DNA from: Frankiales bacterium
GTDB taxonomy: Bacteria; Actinomycetota; Actinomycetes; Mycobacteriales; Jatrophihabitantaceae
Assembly (NCBI GenBank): GCA_025963265.1
Contig: JAOPUY010000458.1
Location: 1-8,551 of the forward strand
Direction of reading: 5' to 3'
Length of the DNA: 8,551 nt
Positions 1 through 5,213 of the stretch are shown piece by piece. Every line of letters begins with the position of its first letter. Within the stretch, counting starts at the first letter, position 1. Both the position numbers and the translations under genes were made by a program. The notes under the pieces were generated by a model. The model was not told the DNA's origin and made no database searches. It saw nothing but the letters and a program-made list of their open reading frames with translations.

Positions 1-82
1 CTGACCGCTCACGCCAGCAAAATCAGCGCGCAGTTCCAAAAACCGTCGCCGAGCATCGCCGCGTCTCCGGAAGCCGAGTCAG

Positions 83-94
83 CTTTTCGAAAAG
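83..94. repeat. 12-bp perfect palindrome CTTTTCGAAAAG
   Basis: The sequence CTTTTCGAAAAG equals its own reverse complement across all 12 bases. It stands out as an A/T-rich island in GC-rich DNA. Such a site could be an operator half-site pair for a dimeric regulator, but there is no confident gene start beside it, so the role is unknown. It does not match the LexA-type box pattern that I know from actinobacteria. Confidence 0.4.
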
Positions 95-237
95 GTGAAG
101 TCGCGCCCCTATTTGCTTAGCTATCGGCGTGGCAAACCTGGTCTTCCTTCCTGCCCACGGGTGGTCCAGCGTGATTGCCTATATCGGCCTAACCCGGGTC
201 GCAGGCGCACGTACTGGCAGGACGTGAAGGGCGCCTT

Positions 238-290
238 CGGCAGCCGCCGTTGGTGGTTTATGCGCGAACGTGAAAGCTAATCGGCTGCCG
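238..290. terminator. 9-bp inverted repeat just past the aminotransferase stop
   Basis: CGGCAGCCG at 238-246 and CGGCTGCCG at 282-290 are perfect reverse complements, separated by 35 bases. The right arm ends one base from the aminotransferase stop codon (292-294, minus strand), which is where a terminator would sit. The loop is long and there is no T-tract, so a simple intrinsic terminator is uncertain. Actinobacterial terminators often lack the U-tract, which keeps the idea open. Confidence 0.35.
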
Positions 291-291
291 C

Positions 292-1446
292 CTAAAGCCA
301 CCGGCCGAGCACGTCGATCGCCTCGGAGATCTCCGCGGTGTCACCGGCGAAGGAGAACCGCGCGAAGCGGTGGCCGGCCTGCGGGTCGAAGTCCAGGCCG
401 GGGGCCAGCGCCACCCCGGTCTCGGCCAGCACAGTCCGCACCCAGGGCAACGAATCCTCGGTGTGCTCGGAGACATCGGCGTAGACATAGAACGCGCCAT
501 CCGCCGGCGCCAGGCGGGAAAGGCCGATCCCGGGCAGCCGGTCCAGCAGCAACGCACGGTTGCCGGCATAGCGCGCCACGTTGTGCTCGAGCTCGTCCTG
601 GCAGTCGAAGGCGCTGATCGCGGCCCACTGGGACAGCGCCGGCGGGCAGATCGCGTAATTTCCGGCCAGCCGGTCCACCGCGTCGCGGAGGTCCTCGGGC
701 ACGAGCAGCCAGCCCAGCCGCCAGCCGGTCATCGAGAAGTACTTCGAGAAGGAGTTGACGACCACGCTGCTGCGGTCGTACTGCCACGCGCAGGCGGCTC
801 GTCCGGTGTAGCTGATCCCGTGATAGAGCTCGTCAGAGATGAGCCGAACCCCGTTCTGCCGGCACCAGTCGGCGATCTCGGCCAGCCGGGCGGGCGGGCT
901 CATCGCCCCGGTCGGGTTGGCCGGCGAGGCCAGGATCAAGCCGGCGGGTCGCTGCGGCAACGCCTCCAACGCGGCCACCGAGGGCAAGTAGCCCTGCTCA
1001 GGACCGCAGTCGAACTCGGCCACCTCGCACCCCAGGCTGGCCAGGATGTTGCGATAAGCGGGGTAGCCCGGACGGGCCATGGCCACCACGTCGCCGACGT
1101 CGAAACAGGCCAGAAAGCTCAGCAAGAACCCGCCCGACGCCCCGGTGGTGACGACCACCTCCGACGGGTCGACGTCGAGGGCGTACCAGTCGCGGCAGTG
1201 CCGGGCGATCGCTGCCCGCAGCGGAGCAATCCCGGTCGCCGCGGTGTAGCCGATCTTGTCGGCGCTCAGGGCGGCGACCGCGGCCGCCCGCACGCCCGCG
1301 GGCGCCCCGGTCGCGGGTTGCCCGGCCGCGAGGTTGTAGACCGGCAGTCCGGCCGCCCGGCGATCTTCCGCGGCCCCGAAAATCTCCATCACGTAGAACG
1401 GCGGCACGTCCGAACGCGCGGAGACGTTGCCGGGCCGCTGATGCAC
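292..1446 (-). CDS. PLP-dependent aminotransferase, class I/II (AspC/AspB-like)
   Basis: This 384-residue protein is a fold-type I aminotransferase that should move an amino group between an amino acid and a 2-oxoacid in the cytoplasm. The PLP Schiff-base lysine is K235 in NSFSKYFSMTGWRLGW. N177 lies in SPANPTG, and D205 and Y208 in ISDELYHG are the usual cofactor contacts. R363 in RFSFA is the usual substrate-carboxylate arginine. Length and motif order are complete for the family. The GTG start at 1446 is chosen because the segment PPFYVMEIF at 15-23 is a conserved N-terminal element that a start at Met20 would lose. A TAGGGT hexamer lies 6 nt upstream, suggesting a leaderless transcript. 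The gene is divergent from hisN by 38 bp. The motifs fit AspB-like enzymes better than typical HisC, so the substrate is open. The class is certain and the specificity is not. Confidence 0.93.
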   Translation of the reverse strand: MHQRPGNVSARSDVPPFYVMEIFGAAEDRRAAGLPVYNLAAGQPATGAPAGVRAAAVAALSADKIGYTAATGIAPLRAAIARHCRDWYALDVDPSEVVVTTGASGGFLLSFLACFDVGDVVAMARPGYPAYRNILASLGCEVAEFDCGPEQGYLPSVAALEALPQRPAGLILASPANPTGAMSPPARLAEIADWCRQNGVRLISDELYHGISYTGRAACAWQYDRSSVVVNSFSKYFSMTGWRLGWLLVPEDLRDAVDRLAGNYAICPPALSQWAAISAFDCQDELEHNVARYAGNRALLLDRLPGIGLSRLAPADGAFYVYADVSEHTEDSLPWVRTVLAETGVALAPGLDFDPQAGHRFARFSFAGDTAEISEAIDVLGRWL

Positions 1447-1452
1447 CCAGCG

Positions 1453-1458
1453 ACCCTA
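1453..1458 (-). promoter_or_regulatory. candidate -10 hexamer TAGGGT, leaderless aminotransferase promoter
   Basis: Read on the minus strand, TAGGGT fits the actinobacterial TANNNT -10 pattern. It ends 6 nt before the GTG start at 1446, so transcription would begin at about the first base of the start codon. No convincing -35 box is seen. The AGGG inside it could instead be read as a weak Shine-Dalgarno sequence. Confidence 0.45.
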
Positions 1459-1471
1459 GCGCGCCCGGCGA

Positions 1472-1477
1472 TAGCCT
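1472..1477 (+). promoter_or_regulatory. candidate -10 hexamer TAGCCT, leaderless hisN promoter
   Basis: TAGCCT fits TANNNT and ends 7 nt before the hisN GTG at 1485, the spacing expected when the start codon is also the transcript start. No purine-rich Shine-Dalgarno sequence lies between them, which supports leaderless initiation. No convincing -35 box is visible. Confidence 0.45.
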
Positions 1478-1484
1478 CTAGCTC

Positions 1485-2300
1485 GTGACCTCCTCCCCGC
1501 GATCCGCCGCTGACAATCGGCACCGGCAGGCTGACCTGACGCTGGCCCTAGTCTTGGCCGACTTGGCCGACGCGATCACCGTCGAGCGCTTTCGGGCCAG
1601 CGACCTCGTGGTCAGCAGCAAGCCCGACCTGACCCCGGTGAGCGACGCCGACCAGGCCGTCGAGCGGGCCATCCGAGACCGACTTGAAGCTGAGCGGCCG
1701 GCCGACGCGTTCTTCGGCGAGGAGTCGGGCGCACGCGGCACCGGCCCACGGCAGTGGGTGGTGGACCCAATCGACGGCACCGCCAACTACGTGCGGGGGG
1801 TGCCGGTCTGGGCGACCCTGATCGCCCTGCTCGAGGACGACGAGCCCGTCCTCGGTGTCGTCTCGGCCCCCGCGCTGGGCGCCCGCTGGTGGGCGGCGGT
1901 CGGCGAGGGCGCCTTCACGCAATCCGCCGGTGCCACTCCGCGGCCGATCTCGGTCTCGGCCGTGACCGAGCTAGCGGACGCCAGCTTGTCCTACGCCTCG
2001 CTGGCCGGTTGGATTCCGCTCGGCAAGTTCGAGGCCATGACCGAGCTCACCACCCGGGTCTGGCGCTCGCGGGCCTATGGGGACTTCTGGTCCTACATGC
2101 TGCTGGCCGAAGGAGCGCTCGACCTGGCCGCCGAGCCGGAGCTGTCGCTCTGGGACATGGCTGCCCTGGCTCCGATCGTGACCGAGGCCGGTGGGCGCTT
2201 CACCGGGCTCAACGGAGTGGACGGCGTCCAACAGGGCAACGCCGCCGCGTCCAACGGACTGCTGCACGGCGCGCTGCTGGCCGCCCTCGGCTCCGCCTAA
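1485..2300 (+). CDS. hisN: histidinol-phosphatase, inositol-monophosphatase family
   Basis: This 271-residue protein matches the actinobacterial HisN type, which hydrolyses L-histidinol phosphate to L-histidinol in histidine synthesis using Mg2+. The family's metal-binding motifs are all present: E79 in FGEESG, D94 and D97 in [15 protein letters not shown], and D224 in [27 protein letters not shown] at 46-56 is the usual N-terminal signature. From memory the protein closely resembles mycobacterial HisN (Rv3137), including [15 protein letters not shown] and VVSAPAL, with a slightly longer N-terminus. GTG 1485 is the only start codon before the conserved first helix. The gene probably has a leaderless promoter shared back to back with the aminotransferase, and it converges on the YbaK-type gene 32 bp downstream. 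A broader inositol-monophosphatase role is possible but less likely. Confidence 0.93.
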   Translation: MTSSPRSAADNRHRQADLTLALVLADLADAITVERFRASDLVVSSKPDLTPVSDADQAVERAIRDRLEAERPADAFFGEESGARGTGPRQWVVDPIDGTANYVRGVPVWATLIALLEDDEPVLGVVSAPALGARWWAAVGEGAFTQSAGATPRPISVSAVTELADASLSYASLAGWIPLGKFEAMTELTTRVWRSRAYGDFWSYMLLAEGALDLAAEPELSLWDMAALAPIVTEAGGRFTGLNGVDGVQQGNAAASNGLLHGALLAALGSA

Positions 2301-2301
2301 C

Positions 2302-2332
2302 CTTCGGCCAACCGACGGCCAACCGACCGAAG
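2302..2332. terminator. weak inverted repeat enclosing an 11-bp tandem repeat, between convergent genes
   Basis: CTTCGG at 2302-2307 and CCGAAG at 2327-2332 are exact reverse complements that fill almost the whole 32-bp gap between the hisN stop and the stop of the convergent YbaK-type gene. The loop largely consists of a perfect tandem direct repeat, CGGCCAACCGA at 2305-2315 and 2316-2326. A 6-bp stem with a 19-nt loop and no T-tract is a weak bidirectional terminator candidate. The repeat may be simple slippage. Confidence 0.3.
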
Positions 2333-2905
2333 CTAGACCTCGCGGGCCAGGTCGGGCACCAACTGAGCTGCGGGCAGGCTGAGCAGCGCCGACCCGGGTA
2401 CTCGAAGCTTGGAGGCCCGCAACCCGCTGCCGATCACGACGGACGCCGCGTTGGCGACTTGGGCTGAGACGTAGATCGGCCAGCCGGCTGGCAGCCCGAC
2501 GGGGGTGATGCCGCCGTACTCCATGGACGTCAGCGCGACCGCGTCGGCCATCGGCGCGAACGATGCCTTGCGCACGTCGAGCAGCCGCCGGACCACGCCG
2601 TTGACGTCGGCCCGGGTGGTGGCCAGCACGAGGCAGGCGCAATACCTGAGCTCGCCGTCGCGTTTGCCGGCCACGACGACACAGTTGGCCGAGGCGTCCA
2701 TCGCGATGCCGTACGCGGCGCAGAACTCCGCGGTGTCGGCCAGCGACGGGTCGATGGCCGCCGCCTCAGCCGACTGCTGGGACCCGAAGCCAGCCACCCA
2801 GGGCGTGAGCGCGTCGGCCACCGGCGCGGCCAGCAACTCGGCGTGCTCCGCGGCTGGCTGCCAGTCCAGTCGGCCACCGCCGGTTTCTCCCACGAGATTC
2901 GTCAT
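2333..2905 (-). CDS. YbaK/EbsC-family aminoacyl-tRNA deacylase
   Basis: This 190-residue protein carries a YbaK/EbsC (prolyl-tRNA editing) domain over roughly residues 50-188. Members hydrolyse mischarged aminoacyl-tRNAs in trans, often Cys- or Ala-tRNA(Pro). Supporting features are a conserved-type lysine, K81, in CVVVAGK, the RRLLDVRKASFAP helix region (106-118), and GGITPVG at 131-137, the family's GGxxPxG loop. A final strand region has SVVIGSGLRASKLRV. The ATG at 2905 is chosen over upstream in-frame codons because AAGGTGG lies at good spacing before it, and the extra upstream residues would be low-complexity and run into the divergent promoter region. It is divergent from the hydrolase operon by 106 bp and convergent with hisN. 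The family is clear. The tRNA specificity cannot be read from the sequence. Confidence 0.85.
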   Translation of the reverse strand: MTNLVGETGGGRLDWQPAAEHAELLAAPVADALTPWVAGFGSQQSAEAAAIDPSLADTAEFCAAYGIAMDASANCVVVAGKRDGELRYCACLVLATTRADVNGVVRRLLDVRKASFAPMADAVALTSMEYGGITPVGLPAGWPIYVSAQVANAASVVIGSGLRASKLRVPGSALLSLPAAQLVPDLAREV

Positions 2906-2909
2906 GGCC

Positions 2910-2916
2910 CCACCTT
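2910..2916 (-). promoter_or_regulatory. ribosome binding site AAGGTGG for the YbaK-type gene
   Basis: On the minus strand AAGGTGG lies 4 nt before the ATG at 2903-2905. It pairs well with the 16S anti-Shine-Dalgarno sequence and fixes the start at 2905 rather than at codons further upstream. Confidence 0.65.
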
Positions 2917-3011
2917 GCCGCAGTAGCGTGCAGGAGGAAGATTCGACCCCCGCACCAACGTCAGCCCGGACGCAGCCCCGCGACCGCACTTCAAGACTGG
3001 AGCCTTCAGCG

Positions 3012-3710
3012 ATGACCGAGCCCAACCCCCGCCAGAACGTCACCTTCGCCAGCAACGGCGGCGAGGCCTACGGCTACTTGGCGACGCCGCCGGCCGGATC
3101 GGGCGCGGGCGTCATCGTCATCCAAGAATGGTGGGGCTTGACCGATCACATCGTCGACATCGCCGACCGGCTGGCCGCTGAGGGCTTCGTGGCGCTGGCG
3201 CCTGACCTGTTCGGCGGTCGCACCACCCACGACTCGGGCGAGGCGGGCGAGCTGATGTCGCAGCTGCCGGCCGAGCAGGCGGCCAAGGACCTGGCCGGCG
3301 CCGTCGACTACCTGTTGGCTAGTCCGGCGGTCACCTCAAGCAAGCTCGGCGCCGTCGGCTTCTGCATGGGCGGCGGCTTCGTCCTGCAATTGGCCGAGCA
3401 GCAGGGCGACCGAATCGCGGCGGCCGTGCCGTTCTACGGGGTCGGCCAAGGCGTCCCCGAGCACTATGAGGGGCTGACCGCCGCCGTGCAGGGGCACTAC
3501 GCCGAAAACGATGGCTTCTACCCGGTCGAGCAAGCCCGGCAGCAAGAGCAGCAGATCCACGCGCAGTCCGGCGCCGAGGTGGAGTTCTTCTACTACCCGG
3601 CCGGGCATGCGTTCCACAACCCAGAGGACCTACTCGGCACCTATGACGAGGAAAGCGCGAAGTTGGCCTGGAGCCGAACCGTGGCCTTCCTGCACGCGAA
3701 GCTGGGCTGA
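3012..3710 (+). CDS. dienelactone hydrolase family protein
   Basis: This 232-residue cytoplasmic alpha/beta hydrolase is of full length for the dienelactone hydrolase family, whose founding enzyme opens 4-carboxymethylenebut-2-en-4-olide to maleylacetate. The Cys-Asp-His triad is visible: C118 in GFCMGGG, D167 in HYAENDGFYP, and H199 in YPAGHAF. The glutamate E39 in VIVIQEWWGL, which primes the cysteine in this family, is also present, followed by LAPDLFGG (62-69). There is no signal peptide. The ATG at 3012 is preceded by TGGAG with 9-nt spacing and places the start at the normal family position. The reading frame stays open far upstream, but that part overlaps the antisense YbaK-type gene. 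It is the first gene of a tight three-gene operon, with the next start 7 nt after its stop. Many relatives act on substrates other than dienelactone, so the substrate is unknown. Confidence 0.9.
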   Translation: MTEPNPRQNVTFASNGGEAYGYLATPPAGSGAGVIVIQEWWGLTDHIVDIADRLAAEGFVALAPDLFGGRTTHDSGEAGELMSQLPAEQAAKDLAGAVDYLLASPAVTSSKLGAVGFCMGGGFVLQLAEQQGDRIAAAVPFYGVGQGVPEHYEGLTAAVQGHYAENDGFYPVEQARQQEQQIHAQSGAEVEFFYYPAGHAFHNPEDLLGTYDEESAKLAWSRTVAFLHAKLG

Positions 3711-3717
3711 GCCAGCC

Positions 3718-4242
3718 ATGGCGCCCGTCCCCGACGCAGACCAGCAACGCGAGCTGGCCGACCGCCGCGCCCAGCTCCGCGAGCGCTACCTCGCGCCGCC
3801 GGGAACCCGGGCCGCCAGCACCGCCCGCGGCATCCACCACGCCGCACTCATCTGCAGCGACCCGGAGCAGACGATCGAGTTCTACCAAGGCCTGCTGGGC
3901 TTCCCGCTCATCGAGCTCGTCGAGAATCGCGACTACGCCGGCTCATCGCACTTCTTCTTCGACCTCGGAAACTCCACCCTGCTCGGCTTCTTCGACTTTC
4001 CCGGACTCGGCTTGGCACCGGGCGTCGAGTCGATCGGAAGCGTGCAGCACATCGCGATCTCCATCGCCCCGCCCGAGCACGCTCGGTTGCGGGCCAAGCT
4101 CGACGCCGCGGGCATAAGCTACGCCGGCCCGGACCGCGGGGCTGAGGAGTCGCTCTATCTGCGCGACCCGGACGGGATCCAGATCGAATTGCTGCGCGAC
4201 GAGCTGATGTATTTCGGCGGGACTTGGCTCGACGGCCGATGA
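3718..4242 (+). CDS. VOC / glyoxalase-bleomycin resistance superfamily metalloprotein
   Basis: This 174-residue protein has one vicinal-oxygen-chelate domain (about residues 37-160), built from two beta-alpha-beta-beta-beta modules. Likely metal ligands are H41 in GIHHAAL, H111 in QHIAIS and E157 in PDGIQIELL. SDPEQTIEFYQGLLGFPL at 47-64 and LYLRDPDGIQIEL are standard module landmarks. The first 35 residues form a charged, probably helical extension. Family members include glyoxalase I, extradiol dioxygenases, epimerases and fosfomycin or bleomycin resistance proteins. The metal-site residues suggest an enzyme rather than a pure binding protein. No good Shine-Dalgarno sequence precedes the ATG, and with the hydrolase stop only 7 nt away, reinitiation is likely. 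Its stop overlaps the next start as ATGA. The exact reaction is unknown. Confidence 0.85.
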   Translation: MAPVPDADQQRELADRRAQLRERYLAPPGTRAASTARGIHHAALICSDPEQTIEFYQGLLGFPLIELVENRDYAGSSHFFFDLGNSTLLGFFDFPGLGLAPGVESIGSVQHIAISIAPPEHARLRAKLDAAGISYAGPDRGAEESLYLRDPDGIQIELLRDELMYFGGTWLDGR

Positions 4243-5192
4243 CCGCTCTTGAGCTGGGTTTCGGCCTGCCGGTCTCTGGTAGCTGGGCCGGGACGCACAA
4301 CGCGGCCGAGAACGTCGTCACGATCGCGCAGGAAGCCGAGGCGGCCGGCTACCGCTCGCTGTGGACCTTTCAGCGGCTGCTGCACCCGGTCGGCGCCAAG
4401 TGGGGCGCGATGTATGAATCGGTGACTGATCCGCTGATCACCCTCGGCTACACGGCGGCCGTGACCCAACGGGCTCGGTTGGGCCTGGCGATCCTCAACG
4501 CGCCGTTCTTCTCGCCGATCCTGCTGGCCAAACAGCTGTCGACGCTGGACATTCTCTCGCACGGGCGACTCGACACCGGCCTTGGACTGGGCTGGGCCGA
4601 GGAGGAATTCACCGCCGCCGGCGTCGATTTCGCGCGGCGCGGCGCCCGGGTGGAGGAGTTCACCCAATGCCTGAAGGCAATCTGGACCCAGCCCGAGGTC
4701 TCCTTCCAGGGCGAGTTCTATCAGGTCCCAGCCTCGCTGGTCGAGCCCAAGCCCGTCCAGTCGCCCCATCCCCCGTTGCTGCTCGGCGGTGACGCGGGAC
4801 CCGCGCTGCGAAGGATCGGGCGAGTGGCCGACGGCTGGATCACCCGGAGTCGACACGACCTCACCCGACTGCCAGCCGACCTGGCCGTCATCGCCGAGGC
4901 CGCAGCCGAGGCGGGACGGGATTCAAGCCGACTACGGGTTGTCGTCCGCGGCGTGCTGGCCCTCAGCGCGACGACCTCAGATGACGGGCAAGGGCGCAAA
5001 CCCTTGCACGGCACCGTCGTTCAGATCAAGGATGACCTGAATCGGTTGGCCGAGCAGGGGGTCAGCGAAGTGTTCATCGACCCGAATTTCGATCCCACGA
5101 TCGGCAGTCCGCACGTCGATGCCCGCGCGGCGCTCGACAGCGCCCGGCACTTGCTCGAGACCTTCGCACCCGGCTCCGGCCCATTGGGCTGA
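4239..5192 (+). CDS. LLM-class (luciferase-like) F420-dependent oxidoreductase
   Basis: This 317-residue protein has the TIM-barrel fold of bacterial-luciferase-like oxidoreductases and resembles the actinobacterial branch predicted to use coenzyme F420. Landmarks are EAEAAGYRSLW (32-42), the LAKQLSTLDILSHGRL segment (96-111) leading into GLGLGWAEEEF, RVEEFTQCLKAIWT, and PPLLLGG (178-184), which normally contacts cofactor phosphate. It would carry out hydride transfer or oxygenation on a small cytoplasmic substrate. The ATG at 4239 overlaps the stop of the VOC gene (ATGA), so translational coupling is very likely. A slightly upstream in-frame start would run into the VOC gene and has no support. 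A hairpin spans its stop codon. FMN use cannot be ruled out from sequence alone, and no F420 synthesis gene is in the window. Confidence 0.88.
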   Translation: MTALELGFGLPVSGSWAGTHNAAENVVTIAQEAEAAGYRSLWTFQRLLHPVGAKWGAMYESVTDPLITLGYTAAVTQRARLGLAILNAPFFSPILLAKQLSTLDILSHGRLDTGLGLGWAEEEFTAAGVDFARRGARVEEFTQCLKAIWTQPEVSFQGEFYQVPASLVEPKPVQSPHPPLLLGGDAGPALRRIGRVADGWITRSRHDLTRLPADLAVIAEAAAEAGRDSSRLRVVVRGVLALSATTSDDGQGRKPLHGTVVQIKDDLNRLAEQGVSEVFIDPNFDPTIGSPHVDARAALDSARHLLETFAPGSGPLG

Positions 5193-5199
5193 ACCGGGT
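5168..5199. terminator. bidirectional hairpin between convergent genes
   Basis: An outer 6-bp stem pairs ACCCGG (5168-5173) with CCGGGT (5194-5199). Inside it a second stem pairs 5177-5182 with 5186-5191, including GCCC with GGGC, around an ATT loop. A small internal loop separates the two. The structure spans the stop codon of the LLM gene and sits just past the stop of the convergent E1 gene at 5214, so it could end both transcripts. There is no T-tract, as is common in actinobacteria. Confidence 0.5.
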
Positions 5200-5213
5200 C
5201 AGAGGCGAGTCGG

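Larger units (their letters stand above)
1..291. other. left-edge region without a convincing gene
   Basis: I see no supportable gene here. Plus frame 1 is open from the window edge to a TAG at 118-120 and its first 26 or so codons are fairly G/C-rich at the third position. It could therefore be the last 39 residues of a gene entering from the left, but nothing in it is recognisable. A 61-codon GTG-started frame at 95-280 has many codons ending in A or T, unlike every real gene in this window, and encodes an arginine-rich peptide with no motif. All three minus frames are closed by stops within the first 90 bases. The region carries a palindrome at 83-94 and an inverted repeat at 238-290, listed separately. 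It is best read as the 3' intergenic region of the aminotransferase. Confidence 0.5.

Noticed and set aside
95..280. 61-codon GTG-started plus frame
   Set aside because: Its third codon positions are not G/C-biased like the real genes here, and there is no recognisable motif.
370..1488. A 372-codon plus-strand open frame opposite the aminotransferase
   Set aside because: It is an antisense shadow of a well-supported gene in GC-rich DNA. The peptide is rich in Arg, Gly and Val without family motifs.
2915..2943. Possible sigma70-like promoter for the hydrolase operon (TTGCCG, then AAGATT; or TAGCGT at 2924-2929)
   Set aside because: The -10 AAGATT is a poor match, TAGCGT has no -35 partner, and the spacing to the start is not informative. 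It is too weak to list.
2505..3011. Long in-frame upstream extension of the dienelactone hydrolase, including a GTG at 2928 followed by GAGGAAG
   Set aside because: The extension is low-complexity, overlaps the antisense YbaK-type gene, and is absent from the normal N-terminus of the family. ATG 3012 fits.
2906..3055. 50-residue N-terminal extension of the YbaK-type protein
   Set aside because: It has no domain, would overlap the hydrolase start, and a good ribosome binding site sits right before the ATG at 2905.
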